Position numbers and translations under genes: made by a program
Source of the DNA: a virus
DNA: 60,838 nt
Virus record (IMG/VR): IMGVR_UViG_3300048635_000011
Span: 1-60,838 of that record
Reading direction: 5' to 3' (one strand)
In this document: piece by piece, positions 1 through 8,391 of the stretch
Layout of the letters: every line of letters begins with the position of its first letter
Position numbering within the stretch: the stretch's first letter is position 1
Notes under the pieces: model-generated
Seen by the model: only the letters and a program-made list of their open reading frames with translations
Databases searched by the model: none
Told to the model about the DNA's origin: nothing

Positions 1-21
1 TCTTCTTCTTATCTACTCCTA

Positions 22-110
22 CTATATAAACTATCTGGTGAAGCTTAGAGGGAGCAACGGAGCGTAGCGAGTAGCGGACTGATAAAGCTGTAGACAGATA
101 GTTTATATAG
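22..110 (+). other. Structured hairpin element, copy 1 (16-bp stem around a conserved 57-nt core)
   Basis: A perfect 16-bp inverted repeat (22-37 with 95-110) encloses exactly 57 nt (38-94) that is much richer in G and C than its surroundings. The core recurs at 48093-48149 inside a different 16-bp stem, and at 48202-48258 in reverse. Ten of the eleven core differences between copies 1 and 2 are compensatory base-pair changes (core pairs 10-46, 13-42, 18-37, 20-35 and 26-30). I do not recognise the family. It could act as RNA or as extruded DNA. Confidence 0.7.
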
Positions 111-167
111 ATATTAAATACAAAATTATACCTCCACACTACCTATTATTTCTTGGTTCAAACACTA

Positions 168-188
168 CTGTATAATATATATAAGAGA
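168..188 (+). promoter_or_regulatory. Putative phage-type promoter, copy 1
   Basis: A 21-nt stretch with core GTATAATATATATAAGAGA is repeated exactly at 48008-48028 on the opposite strand. In both places it lies upstream of the triple-palindrome array and of a gene start. It has a TATAAT block but no -35 box at normal spacing, so recognition by a phage polymerase or with an activator is more likely than plain sigma-70. The promoter role is inferred. Confidence 0.5.
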
Positions 189-233
189 GAATTTCTAATT
201 TTCCTTATACTACAATCACTTACGAGAAATGAT

Positions 234-295
234 GTATATAGATCCATATACATTTGTATATGAGCTGATATACATCTGTATATAGATCCATATAC
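234..295 (+). promoter_or_regulatory. Triple-palindrome operator-like array, copy 1
   Basis: Three 18-bp imperfect palindromes start at 234, 256 and 278, an exact 22-bp period (about two helical turns). The outer two are GTATATAGATCCATATAC and the middle one is GTATATGAGCTGATATAC. They lie between the putative promoter and the start of the first gene, as expected for cooperative dimer binding. The same three-unit array, with the same period, occurs at 47901-47962. An 18-codon leader ORF beginning at 232 also runs through the array. Confidence 0.6.
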
Positions 296-318
296 ATTTA
301 GGTATTATTGGGGAATTT

Positions 319-768
319 ATGACCACAATACAGAAGCAAATTATTCTTGAGCAACTGGATACTTCTACAGGTGAAATTGAAACTACAGCAGTAGAAACTC
401 ATACCTATACAAAAACCAAAACAAAGAAATATGCTTGGTTATTTATAGAAGAACTCCATAGGTTATGGTTGTTAAACGAAATGGAATTAAAACTATTTAC
501 TCACATGATAACCATAATGGATGGTACAACTAACACAGCGGCTTATACTGCTCCTGAAAAGAAGTTAGTAATACAATCCCTCACAGAGAAAGAACTCACT
601 CCTAGAAGCGCAGGAATGCGGTTTAGTCAGCTAGTTTCTGGACTCTGTAAAAAAGGAGTTATTACCAAGGTAACCACCTGCTCTTATTTACTTGATCCTG
701 ATTTAATATCTTATGGTTTTGATGGGTTTAAACAAATAGAGAAGAATAGAGCTATATTTAATCAATAA
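319..768 (+). CDS. Winged-helix RepL-like DNA-binding protein
   Basis: This 149-aa protein has a C-terminal part with the feel of plasmid RepL-type winged helices: a helix, then a segment around residues 105-133 (LVSGLCKKGVITKV...YLLDP) typical of their wing and following strand. The N-terminal 40 residues are Thr/Lys-rich and probably flexible. The start at 319 follows GGGGAA at good spacing. It is the first gene after the promoter and palindrome array, so it may bind those palindromes and regulate itself, or act in replication initiation. The fold is a recognition by eye; the role is inferred. Confidence 0.5.
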   Translation: MTTIQKQIILEQLDTSTGEIETTAVETHTYTKTKTKKYAWLFIEELHRLWLLNEMELKLFTHMITIMDGTTNTAAYTAPEKKLVIQSLTEKELTPRSAGMRFSQLVSGLCKKGVITKVTTCSYLLDPDLISYGFDGFKQIEKNRAIFNQ

Positions 769-770
769 GT

Positions 771-790
771 ATATTAGAATATTCTAATAT
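771..790. promoter_or_regulatory. Perfect 20-bp palindrome
   Basis: ATATTAGAATATTCTAATAT is a perfect palindrome directly after the first gene. Its 16-bp core recurs at 47866-47881 in the leader of the late gene at 47850. It may be a protein binding site. It has no T-tract, so it is not an obvious terminator. Confidence 0.5.
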
Positions 791-821
791 AGAACCGAAA
801 AAAAAAATAAGGGTGCTGAAA

Positions 822-1034
822 ATGAGAGAAACAAACGATAAATTAGTTGGTACATTAATAGGAGTAGATAGTCATGCTATGAGTATTATTAATCACTTTA
901 CACAAGCTGCTAAAGCACAAGGATGGGTAGAAGAAGATATAAATGAAGTAGTAGAGGATGCTATGTCAAGTACTTATGAATATTTAATACAGACTATCAC
1001 AAACCAGTTTATTATGAGAGAAGAAGTAGTATGA
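822..1034 (+). CDS. Small acidic conserved phage protein
   Basis: The protein has 70 aa from the ATG at 822, which has AAGGG about 8 nt upstream; a GTG at 813 in the same frame overlaps that site and is less likely. The helical pattern (AQGWVEEDINEVVEDA, then a tyrosine-rich helix) resembles small conserved phage proteins of unknown function. The stop overlaps the next start as ATGA, so the two are probably translationally coupled. Confidence 0.6.
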   Translation: MRETNDKLVGTLIGVDSHAMSIINHFTQAAKAQGWVEEDINEVVEDAMSSTYEYLIQTITNQFIMREEVV

Positions 1035-1339
1035 AATACTTAAAGTTAAGAAAATTATTAAGGGACTCTGCTCCTTCTATGAGTGAATATAGAGAACCTT
1101 TTATTAAGCGAGTTAATTTCCTCTTAAACGAAAGAAGAAGACTACGAGAGCATTGGCTAACTATAGAGGATGTAAACAAGTTTACAGAGTATAGAAAGAA
1201 GAACCAAATAGCTTTAAAAGATTTATTAGAATTTATGCAAAAAGATCCTAACACATTTGGGACTAACATAGGATACTGTGTATCCCCTATTGCTTGGATT
1301 GAACAAGAACTTAATCACAAATATGAGGAAAGACAATGA
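1031..1339 (+). CDS. Hypothetical basic helical protein
   Basis: The 102 aa are rich in Arg, Lys and Leu in the first half (YREPFIKRVNFLLNERRRLREHW), suggesting a basic helical region that could bind nucleic acid. No family is recognised. It starts and ends in ATGA overlaps with its neighbours. An opposite-strand ORF here (1012-1269) is a shadow. Confidence 0.6.
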   Translation: MKYLKLRKLLRDSAPSMSEYREPFIKRVNFLLNERRRLREHWLTIEDVNKFTEYRKKNQIALKDLLEFMQKDPNTFGTNIGYCVSPIAWIEQELNHKYEERQ

Positions 1340-1818
1340 ATACCATTAAAAAAACTTTACTGGGTATAACCTTAGTACTAACCGTAGGAGTAGCTTACCC
1401 ATTAGATAAGAGCACACCTAAAGCACTTAAGACTTGCCATGATGGGAAGAAAGCTATTGGTAGACAAATTAGATTTATCCGTAATTTTAAACGATTACGC
1501 CCACTTATAGTAACTAGAGCTAAATTAGCTGATATGATTAAGGCATCCCCTTGGTGTAAATTGGTTAAACCTAAAGGTAAGCACGGAGGTAATCACATGG
1601 TTGTTCTTCATTACAACTCTAAAGGTATTGTCGGTAAGCAATATAAGTTTAATTGGGAAGACACTAAAAGAATAAATCCTGACAGAGCTAGATATAGAAC
1701 TTGTGCTGCACCTTATGATGTTAGTGTGTTAAAGCAAGAAATAAAGTTATTAAAAGCTATGCCTGACGGAAACTTTAAAGGGGTCTGTGTATTAACAGCA
1801 GGTAACTTTAACTTTTAA
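1336..1818 (+). CDS. Predicted secreted basic protein
   Basis: The 160-aa product begins with a signal-peptide-like segment (basic MNTIKK, then a hydrophobic stretch to about residue 21) followed by a Lys/Arg-rich mature part with several cysteines (TCHDGKK, PWCKLV, RTCAAP, GVCVLT). This pattern suits a periplasmic protein with disulfides. No family is recognised. It starts in an ATGA overlap and belongs to the same small-gene operon. Confidence 0.6.
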   Translation: MNTIKKTLLGITLVLTVGVAYPLDKSTPKALKTCHDGKKAIGRQIRFIRNFKRLRPLIVTRAKLADMIKASPWCKLVKPKGKHGGNHMVVLHYNSKGIVGKQYKFNWEDTKRINPDRARYRTCAAPYDVSVLKQEIKLLKAMPDGNFKGVCVLTAGNFNF

Positions 1819-1828
1819 AGGGGCTAAC

Positions 1829-2221
1829 ATGGATATTACTAAGTTTATTTTATTAGAACTTATTAGATTAGGTGACATAAGACACTTAAACAATAAGCAT
1901 AAAGAGTTAATTAATACGACTTCTTACACTGTAGAGTATATTGAAAAGTATATTAAAGATAATATTAGAGTTACAGGAGAGAATGGTATGTTTACTTGTT
2001 ATGAGGACACGCTAGTTTTCAAAACTTGTAATGAAGAAGTAGAGAAAGAGCTACTAGAGATTATGGAGGGTACACCAGAGTTATTAGACTTATTACCTAA
2101 TGAACCAACTGATATACCTACTTACCTACGCAAAGGTATAGAGCTGCTAAAGAGCTACACAAAGGAAGAGAACCCTAAAGTGGTCGCTAGAGCATTATTA
2201 AAATTTAAGGAAAAACAATGA
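1829..2221 (+). CDS. Hypothetical acidic protein
   Basis: This 130-aa protein is helical, with a long Glu-rich middle (EEVEKELLEIMEGTPELLDL). No motif is recognised. An AAAGGGG site precedes the start, and the stop overlaps the next start by 4 nt. Confidence 0.55.
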   Translation: MDITKFILLELIRLGDIRHLNNKHKELINTTSYTVEYIEKYIKDNIRVTGENGMFTCYEDTLVFKTCNEEVEKELLEIMEGTPELLDLLPNEPTDIPTYLRKGIELLKSYTKEENPKVVARALLKFKEKQ

Positions 2222-2418
2222 AATTTTTAGAATTAACACACCCTAATGATAATACAAAAGTACTAGTTAATATGGCTTTGGTTACTGATATAGAGGCAGC
2301 TCCAGAAGGTACATACTTGTTCTTTAACTATCATGATGCAAGTATGGGTGAACCAGCTTTTAGACGTGTTAAAGAGCCTCTCAGTGAGATTATATTATTA
2401 ATAAAAGGATTAAAGTAA
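2218..2418 (+). CDS. Hypothetical small protein
   Basis: The 66 aa show alternating beta-strand-like segments (KFLELTHPNDNTKVLVNMALVTDIEAA), as in small phage beta-sheet proteins. No family is assigned. AAGGAAAAACA precedes the ATGA-overlapped start, and the last base is shared with the next gene. Confidence 0.55.
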   Translation: MKFLELTHPNDNTKVLVNMALVTDIEAAPEGTYLFFNYHDASMGEPAFRRVKEPLSEIILLIKGLK

Positions 2419-3029
2419 TGATTAACTGGTCACACGATGAATATATGCCTAATGGTTTACAACTACGCATAGAAACAACAGAAAACGATAGTGATTATCC
2501 AGAATTTTATACCTATGATGTTGGTAAACAACAAGCAGTTGACATTATAAGAAAACTTTTATTAGCCCCTGAGACTACTGAAGAGTTAGAGGAGTTAGAT
2601 GCTTCACTACAAGAATTTTACATTAGCTATCTTGGGTATGATTATGAAGGAAATAACCTACGGTTATTTGCTGGGTGGACTCTCTATAAGTATAGAGTGA
2701 AAGACGCAAAGATTGTTAAAACCTACTACAAACTAGGAAAGAAAATAATGAGAGTACTTGAAGCGATAACTTCACTAGAATTATTAGTTGTAAAACAACC
2801 TAATAATAAAGAATTGGTTGGTCTAATAGAAGACTGTAAGAAGTACTTACTGGACTCTGCAACTAGAGATAAATGGATAAAAAATGGTGATGAAACAGGC
2901 ATTAATAGTAATACATTAGAGAAGACTTTATATAGTATTGGTATCCAAAATAATACCCCTAAAGTAGTAGACTTAGCCTTAGATTTAAGAGAGCTTCGTA
3001 TTAATCGAGAACAACGGAATTCAAAATGA
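2418..3029 (+). CDS. Hypothetical protein
   Basis: This 203-aa protein has an N-terminal third that looks beta-rich (NGLQLRIETTENDSDYPEFYTYDVG) and a helical C-terminal half. No known domain is recognised. It is tightly packed in the run of small genes between 822 and 4030. Confidence 0.55.
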   Translation: MINWSHDEYMPNGLQLRIETTENDSDYPEFYTYDVGKQQAVDIIRKLLLAPETTEELEELDASLQEFYISYLGYDYEGNNLRLFAGWTLYKYRVKDAKIVKTYYKLGKKIMRVLEAITSLELLVVKQPNNKELVGLIEDCKKYLLDSATRDKWIKNGDETGINSNTLEKTLYSIGIQNNTPKVVDLALDLRELRINREQRNSK

Positions 3030-3226
3030 ATGAATTACTGGACTTTGTAGAAGAATTTTTTAAGCAACATAAGGAAGCTGTTATGAAAGCAGTTAAAAGT
3101 ACGGATGCTGGTAAAGCACTAGCAGATGAAATCAAAGTAATGCAACAACGTAACCAATATGAAGAAGCAGGTGAAATGCTTAGTATCTTGGTTAAGTACC
3201 ATCAAATTAAAGGAAAGGTAAAATGA
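3026..3226 (+). CDS. Hypothetical small helical protein
   Basis: A 66-aa, all-helical, Lys/Glu-rich protein with no recognised family. It overlaps its neighbours by ATGA at both ends, which supports it as a real coupled gene. Confidence 0.55.
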   Translation: MNELLDFVEEFFKQHKEAVMKAVKSTDAGKALADEIKVMQQRNQYEEAGEMLSILVKYHQIKGKVK

Positions 3227-3615
3227 GTAATAAAAAAGTAGGTGCAATTAATTTATTGTTAGCAGGAACTGTAGGAGGGATACTCCCTTTTGCTATGACT
3301 TCTGTAGCTGCTAACTTAATGGAAGCTAGTACTTTAGTAACGTATATATTGTGTACTGGAGTCTTTATTCTAAACTTAGTTATCAGTATGAATAGTAATT
3401 CATGGGGTAAAGCATGGAGTACAGGGTTCTACCTTAGTAGTACTATGGCTTTCCTAGCACCAATAGCTTCATTTATAGGTGTATTAGTATCACTACAAGT
3501 TATAAATGCTACTGTTATTATGGGAGCTTTAGTAGTTAATATTATTACTGCTATCCTATTCACTTCAGTATCATTAGCTTTATATGTTGTTGGTTCAGCT
3601 CTAAGCAAACACTAA
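3223..3615 (+). CDS. Four-helix integral membrane protein
   Basis: The 130 aa contain about four hydrophobic helices (roughly residues 7-28, 38-54, 66-90 and 94-122) with very short loops. It is probably an inner-membrane protein. Its position among middle genes, far from the lysis cassette, argues against a primary holin role, but that cannot be excluded. No family is recognised. Confidence 0.6.
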   Translation: MSNKKVGAINLLLAGTVGGILPFAMTSVAANLMEASTLVTYILCTGVFILNLVISMNSNSWGKAWSTGFYLSSTMAFLAPIASFIGVLVSLQVINATVIMGALVVNIITAILFTSVSLALYVVGSALSKH

Positions 3616-3624
3616 AGGAAACAT

Positions 3625-3816
3625 ATGAAACTACCTCCTTGGTTGTACCTTCATATTCAAGCATTAGGGGCAGACCCTAGTTTAGAGTATGAAGAGTTAA
3701 TCTTATCTATAGACAAACTACTAGATGAGATTAACTACAAGGATTATGCAAGACACTATGCACTAGATGATGCAGCTTGTATATTATTAACAATGAAACA
3801 AAGAAAGGAAATTTAA
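3625..3816 (+). CDS. Hypothetical small protein
   Basis: A 63-aa acidic helical protein with an AAAGGAAA site before ATG. No family is recognised. It is the tenth gene of the first operon. Confidence 0.5.
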   Translation: MKLPPWLYLHIQALGADPSLEYEELILSIDKLLDEINYKDYARHYALDDAACILLTMKQRKEI

Positions 3817-3817
3817 T

Positions 3818-4030
3818 ATGAAATCAACAAAGCGTAGAGCTATTGGTTTAGGTACAGCAGATAACGATACTCCAGTAGGTACAATACCTGCTCTATTAAC
3901 TAAAGCTCAAAAGGATGCTTTTACTAAAGGAGACTGGAGAAGAGCTTGTGACATAACAGATGTAACTATTGATATGTTAAAAGGAGCTGCTCTAGCTACA
4001 GGTATTAAAAATATAAGAAACAAATATTAA
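3818..4030 (+). CDS. Hypothetical small protein
   Basis: The 70-aa product has a basic start (MKSTKRRAIGLG) and no recognised motif. AAAGGAAATTT precedes the start. A terminator hairpin follows at 4039, so it appears to close the first operon. Confidence 0.55.
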   Translation: MKSTKRRAIGLGTADNDTPVGTIPALLTKAQKDAFTKGDWRRACDITDVTIDMLKGAALATGIKNIRNKY

Positions 4031-4038
4031 AATATGAG

Positions 4039-4055
4039 AAGTCCCTCTGGGACTT
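4039..4055 (+). terminator. Intrinsic terminator
   Basis: A perfect 7-bp stem (AAGTCCC with GGGACTT) has a TCT loop and is followed by TTGTG. It lies after the stop at 4030. Confidence 0.65.
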
Positions 4056-4089
4056 TTGTGAAATTAACCAATTAAATAGAGGATAGTAT

Positions 4090-4560
4090 ATGGCTAGTTG
4101 GCTACAGAAGAAAAGACAAGCATTCAGTAAGTGGAATAAGCAAGATGAAGATAAAGCCGCCGCTAAAGCAGTTGATGACCACAATAAAGGTAATGGTATT
4201 ACTGGTTCTGATTATACAACAGCAGATGCGGTTAATAGTAGAGTACAAGAATATAGACGTAGTACTCATAGCGGTGGTAACTCTACTAATGCAGCGGATA
4301 TGTACCTTAGAGAGTTGGCTGAACGTGATGCAGCAGACAAAGCATACGCAGCTAGAGAAGCTGATTATAAATTGCTATTAGGTTTATGGGAACACTCTGA
4401 TATGATTGGTACACCAGCTTATAAAGCAAGACGTATAGCAAGCATGTTAAATAGTCGCCCTAGAGCAATAGAAAGAAGAATACATGACGCTAAGATTCAC
4501 TCCTTTGAATGGTGTGAACGAGAAGACGCTAGAGCAAAGTTACTTGGAGGTAACCGATAA
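4090..4560 (+). CDS. Hypothetical Ala/Asp-rich protein
   Basis: This 156-aa, highly charged, alanine-rich helical protein begins with a basic segment (SWLQKKRQAFSKWNK). Tryptophans at both ends and abundant Arg suggest nucleic-acid contact or a structural role, but no family is recognised. AGAGGA precedes the start, and the stop shares one base with the next start. Confidence 0.5.
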   Translation: MASWLQKKRQAFSKWNKQDEDKAAAKAVDDHNKGNGITGSDYTTADAVNSRVQEYRRSTHSGGNSTNAADMYLRELAERDAADKAYAAREADYKLLLGLWEHSDMIGTPAYKARRIASMLNSRPRAIERRIHDAKIHSFEWCEREDARAKLLGGNR

Positions 4561-4892
4561 TGGCTAATAAAGTAGAAAAGAGAGGTAGCAACAAACGCTA
4601 CTACGCATTAAAGAAGGGTATTAGTACAAGTCGTACTGGCTACCGTAGGAATGGGCATAATCGTACAGAAAAGTGCCCTACGGTGAACGCAGACTTAGGA
4701 AACACCATTGCTTTACTACTAGTACAACTAGCTACTAAACATGGGGTTAGAACCTTAAAAGGTAAACCAGTTACTAAGTGGACACCAGCAGAATCTTGTA
4801 CCACAGGAGGGGGATTTAACGTATTGCGTCCTTATGTGAATACACACAGCTTAAACGCTGAATTTAATAAGTATACCCATACACCTGTGTAG
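4560..4892 (+). CDS. Hypothetical basic protein
   Basis: The 110-aa protein is very rich in Lys and Arg at the N terminus (KVEKRGSNKRYYALKKG). No domain is recognised. GGAGG lies just upstream within the previous gene. A terminator follows at 4911. Confidence 0.55.
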   Translation: MANKVEKRGSNKRYYALKKGISTSRTGYRRNGHNRTEKCPTVNADLGNTIALLLVQLATKHGVRTLKGKPVTKWTPAESCTTGGGFNVLRPYVNTHSLNAEFNKYTHTPV

Positions 4893-4910
4893 GTAAAAAA
4901 TAATATTTAA

Positions 4911-4938
4911 AAGCCCTAGTTACAGGGCTTACTTTTTT
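4911..4938 (+). terminator. Intrinsic terminator
   Basis: A perfect 7-bp stem (AAGCCCT with AGGGCTT) is followed by ACTTTTTT. Confidence 0.75.
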
Positions 4939-4952
4939 AAGGAAATACTCTA

Positions 4953-7004
4953 ATGAGTGAATTTAAGATTTTTGCGGATGCTGTAAACAAAGCATTAAAT
5001 GATTTACAAAATACTACTACCTTATATGTAGTAAATACACGAAAGAAAGAAGTTTTTAACAAATACTTAAGTCTATTCCCTGATGGTACAGATAAAGTAT
5101 CCGAAAGAACAGGAAATACCCATCATCAATGTAATTGCTGTAGTCATTTCATACGGGATGTGGGTAATGTTGTAGCTATTAGTGATGATTTATCTATTAC
5201 TACTATATGGGGGGATTTGGATTTACCTTACCCTTATGATGTAGTAGCCAAAGGTTTAGATGAATTTATAAAAACTAAAGCTATTAAAGGTGTCTTTTTA
5301 TTAAACACTAATAAAGTAGGGGAAAAAAGTAATATTCAAACTACTTTTGGGTTTGAACAAACCCCATTACCTACTGCTATTAAATGGCATCACTTTTATG
5401 GTGTAGTTAAATCAAGATATATTTCACAGGAAATTAGCACCAAACAAGCAGAAGCTGCTAGTTCTGTACAAGTTATTAAACGTGTGCTTACAGAATTCTC
5501 CATAGATGTTGCTGAGTACATATTAGAGTTAATTCAAGATCCTACTCAACCACTCTATAGAGGGGAAGAGTTTAAACCTTTAGTAAAAGAATTTATTCTC
5601 AACAAACAACTCTATGATTCAGTACCTTTAGAATTAAAAAATACTTATATTTGGGCAGGTAAAGCCAATAAACTACGTGGGTTACGTAATTCCCCTATTG
5701 GTAAATTAATTGAGAATATCACTCAAGGAGTAGATAAACAAAAAGCCATCTATAAATATTTAGACATGGTAGCTCCTGATAACTATCAACGTCCTAAAAA
5801 TATCGCAATAACCCAATCTATGTTGGAAAAGCATATTAAACTAATTGATAATTTAGGTTTAACTCATTCTTTAGGTAGACAACATGCAAGCCTACAAGAT
5901 ATGAGCCTTAAAGATATTTACTTTGGTTCTCAAACTCATATTGATACTTTTAAAGACACTAATCCTTTAATGGATGTATTAAAGAGTGTAGTAACCCACA
6001 AAACTTCTACTAAAGGGGCACTACACATTGGTATTGAGGAGTTCTTTAATGAAGTATTACCTAATATAGACACAATGGAGTTATTACTAACTAATGATAT
6101 TACAAATAACTTAGTAAATATTACTAAAAATAGTAATCCTGATAGTAAAAACATATTCAAATGGGATAACCCTTTTGCTATTAGTTATATAAATAATACT
6201 GCTGATGCTAACCCTATTAAAGACTTAGTTGAGAAACGAGGTGGTGATGTAAATGCTCATTTACGTGTATCCTTAGCATGGGAAACTCGTTCTGATTTAG
6301 ATATATCAGTAAATACCCCTAATATGGGGCATATTGGGTTTAGCTCTAAACAAGGTGTATTAGATATAGATGCTAATTTCAATCATATTGTAACTGATCC
6401 TGTAGAAAACTTACGTTGGTCTAAGAATCAATTAGCCACTGGGGATTACCCTATTCACGTTAATAATTACAGTATTAGAGAAGGAGGTAATTCTTTTACT
6501 ATTCAAGTTGAGTTTAAAGGTGAAATAACCAATTATACTTACCCACTAAATCTTACTACACGAGTGGATGCTTTCACTTTAAAGTATAATAAAAAGAAAG
6601 ACACTATTAGAATTGTTAAGTTAGATAAGCGATTTACTAGTGATGCTGTAGCTAAAGAAATATGGGGTTTAAAAACCAATACATTTATTCCAGTTACTAT
6701 GGCTACTTTATCCCCTAATTATTGGGGATTTGACAAAGGTAATAAACATTACCTATTCATGTTAGAAGGGTGTAGAAACCCTGATCCTGTTCGTGGTATA
6801 TATAATGAGTTTTTGGTGGATACTTTGCGTACTGCTAGAAAGTCCTTGGAGTTACTAGCTAATAAAACCATGTGTGAATACTCGGACAACCAATTAGCAG
6901 GAGTTGGATTCTCTTCTACTGTAGATAATACTATTACTGTTAAAACAAAAGGGGATTTATCCCGCACTTATATAATTAAATTTGGAGGCATTCAGAATGC
7001 TTAA
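4953..7004 (+). CDS. Large protein with YfaP/DUF2135-like beta domain
   Basis: This 683-aa protein is the largest unknown of the middle region. Around residues 430-480 it carries an AWETRSDLDISV...GHIGFSSKQG...LDIDANFNH pattern, like the calcium-binding-type beta-sandwich of YfaP/DUF2135 proteins (a 'Trp-x-Thr-x-x-Asp-Leu-Asp' strand followed by a 'vDvn' strand). The N-terminal part has a Cys/His cluster (HHQCNCCSHF) that could bind zinc. Function is unknown. The domain call is pattern recognition by eye. AAGGAAA precedes the start. Confidence 0.55.
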   Translation: MSEFKIFADAVNKALNDLQNTTTLYVVNTRKKEVFNKYLSLFPDGTDKVSERTGNTHHQCNCCSHFIRDVGNVVAISDDLSITTIWGDLDLPYPYDVVAKGLDEFIKTKAIKGVFLLNTNKVGEKSNIQTTFGFEQTPLPTAIKWHHFYGVVKSRYISQEISTKQAEAASSVQVIKRVLTEFSIDVAEYILELIQDPTQPLYRGEEFKPLVKEFILNKQLYDSVPLELKNTYIWAGKANKLRGLRNSPIGKLIENITQGVDKQKAIYKYLDMVAPDNYQRPKNIAITQSMLEKHIKLIDNLGLTHSLGRQHASLQDMSLKDIYFGSQTHIDTFKDTNPLMDVLKSVVTHKTSTKGALHIGIEEFFNEVLPNIDTMELLLTNDITNNLVNITKNSNPDSKNIFKWDNPFAISYINNTADANPIKDLVEKRGGDVNAHLRVSLAWETRSDLDISVNTPNMGHIGFSSKQGVLDIDANFNHIVTDPVENLRWSKNQLATGDYPIHVNNYSIREGGNSFTIQVEFKGEITNYTYPLNLTTRVDAFTLKYNKKKDTIRIVKLDKRFTSDAVAKEIWGLKTNTFIPVTMATLSPNYWGFDKGNKHYLFMLEGCRNPDPVRGIYNEFLVDTLRTARKSLELLANKTMCEYSDNQLAGVGFSSTVDNTITVKTKGDLSRTYIIKFGGIQNA

Positions 7005-7434
7005 TAAATATAGAGAAGCTTTATTAAAAAATACTCAGTTCCCTACTTCAAAAGGTAATGTACCTCTTCGTGTACTTTTTTCTATGCCTATTGTACGTGA
7101 TAGTAAATATAGAAAAACAGGCTCAGCTCCTGTAGATAACTTTACCTTAGAGTACACAGCTAATTTGTTGGCTAAAGACATACATAATCCTTCAACTATT
7201 AGCTTTTCCACTAAGAAGCCTACTAAATCTAAAGCAGAGCTTAAATTAGAGCTTGTGCAAGATATTGTAGAGTATCGACAGGAGAAAGAAAAGAAAGCTG
7301 TAGAAGCTAACATACAACGTACTGCTACATTGCATAGAAAACAAAAGTTACAAGAACGTTTAGTAGCTATACAAGAAGGCAAAATTGAAGAGCTAAGTGA
7401 AGAAGAAATCCGTAAAGAACTTGGTTTAGATTAA
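6997..7434 (+). CDS. Hypothetical protein with C-terminal coiled coil
   Basis: This is 145 aa from the ATG at 6997, chosen because GGAGG lies 8 nt upstream; a TTG at 6982 in frame would place the ribosome site inside the gene. The C-terminal half is a strongly charged helix likely to form a coiled coil (residues about 80-140). It overlaps the large upstream gene by 8 nt and probably works with it, since the pair form one unit. No family is recognised. Confidence 0.55.
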   Translation: MLNKYREALLKNTQFPTSKGNVPLRVLFSMPIVRDSKYRKTGSAPVDNFTLEYTANLLAKDIHNPSTISFSTKKPTKSKAELKLELVQDIVEYRQEKEKKAVEANIQRTATLHRKQKLQERLVAIQEGKIEELSEEEIRKELGLD

Positions 7435-7443
7435 TTTATAGGA

Positions 7444-7466
7444 AGGTTAGGGGGTAACCCCTACCT
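7444..7466 (+). terminator. Terminator-like or attenuating hairpin
   Basis: TAGGGG pairs with CCCCTA around a GTAA-containing loop, extended by an outer AGG/CCT. There is no T-tract, and a gene starts 10 nt later, so it may modulate rather than end transcription. Confidence 0.4.
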
Positions 7467-7475
7467 ACAATTAAA

Positions 7476-7766
7476 ATGAAAACATTATTAACGACTACAC
7501 TGACTACATTATTACTAGCTACAACTCCTATATTTGCATCCTGTGGAAACTTGTTTGATACAGAACATGATGCGATTGCAGATGATCTGCAAGATTCTTA
7601 TCCAACATGGATTGCATATGACATTAAATATAAAGCTGTGGTGGGCAATGTATCTCATCTTGACTTAGTAGTAGACCTACCTTATGGGCATACTGCTTTT
7701 ATTAAGGCTTTACCAGTAGAAAATAACCCCACTTACACCGCTTATATGGTACGTTGTGATGACTAA
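7476..7766 (+). CDS. Predicted exported small protein
   Basis: The 96 aa begin with a typical signal peptide (MKTLLTTTLTTLLLATTPIFA, cleavage near residue 21), followed by a short mature domain with two or more cysteines. It is probably periplasmic. No family is recognised. No clear ribosome site is visible apart from the nearby hairpin. Confidence 0.55.
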   Translation: MKTLLTTTLTTLLLATTPIFASCGNLFDTEHDAIADDLQDSYPTWIAYDIKYKAVVGNVSHLDLVVDLPYGHTAFIKALPVENNPTYTAYMVRCDD

Positions 7767-8391
7767 TATTAATAAAGTCTATGCAGAATCTAATAGATTC
7801 CAACGATTATTTAATAGTAATATAAATAGTAAGCTGCTCGGCTCTATGCTATTAAGTGAAATTAACGAAACTATAGAAGCATTTATAGCAGAGGATACTA
7901 CAGAAATACGTGACGGGTTATGTGATATAGCAGTATTATCTTTAGCTGCTTGTATTGTTATAAATACTCCTACAAGCACCTTAAATTATTCAGGGAGTAC
8001 TTCAGTAAACTATAAACGCTTAATGACTAATGTATTAGGGCAAGCATCTTACATTGTAGGGGAACTCCTTGTAGTAGAAGATACCCCTACTAGATTAGAT
8101 ATAGTTGATATAGATGACGTACTAGACGCTATCCAAACGTACTATTTAAGCAAACTACCTAATCACTCTTTTATCGCTGATTTACATGAAATTGTTACAT
8201 CCAATATGAGTAAATTTTGTAAAACTAATGAAGTAAATTCCACTATCAGCAAATATGAAGCTTTAGGTGTAAAAGTTGACACTCGTTGTATTGATGAAAA
8301 TCTATACGCTTGCTTTGCAGCTACTAATACTAAAGTAGCTCCAAAAGGTAAGCTTCTTAAATGTATAAATTACAAGCGACCAAACTTATGA
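7759..8391 (+). CDS. MazG/PRA-PH-like nucleotide pyrophosphohydrolase
   Basis: This is 210 aa from the ATG at 7759. The first 60 residues carry the all-alpha NTP pyrophosphatase signature: E34-x-x-E37 (LLSEINETIEA) and E49-x-x-D52 with D56 (EIRDGLCD), the Mg-binding acidic cluster. The C terminus (NMSKFCKT...KGKLLKCINYKRPNL) matches phage PRA-PH/MazG-like proteins. The family hydrolyses (d)NTPs to monophosphates, either to clean the nucleotide pool or to lower alarmones. It overlaps both neighbours and lies in the nucleotide-metabolism block before nrdB. Confidence 0.75.
   Translation: MTNINKVYAESNRFQRLFNSNINSKLLGSMLLSEINETIEAFIAEDTTEIRDGLCDIAVLSLAACIVINTPTSTLNYSGSTSVNYKRLMTNVLGQASYIVGELLVVEDTPTRLDIVDIDDVLDAIQTYYLSKLPNHSFIADLHEIVTSNMSKFCKTNEVNSTISKYEALGVKVDTRCIDENLYACFAATNTKVAPKGKLLKCINYKRPNL

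Noticed and set aside
22-110. Hammerhead or another known self-cleaving ribozyme
   Set aside because: A CTGAT-like string is present, but the conserved hammerhead core (CUGANGA, GAAA) is absent and copy 2 changes it.
153-176. A standard sigma-70 promoter (TTGGTT and TATAAT)
   Set aside because: The spacing is only 12 bp, so a normal sigma-70 fit fails; the duplicated 21-nt block is better treated as phage-specific.
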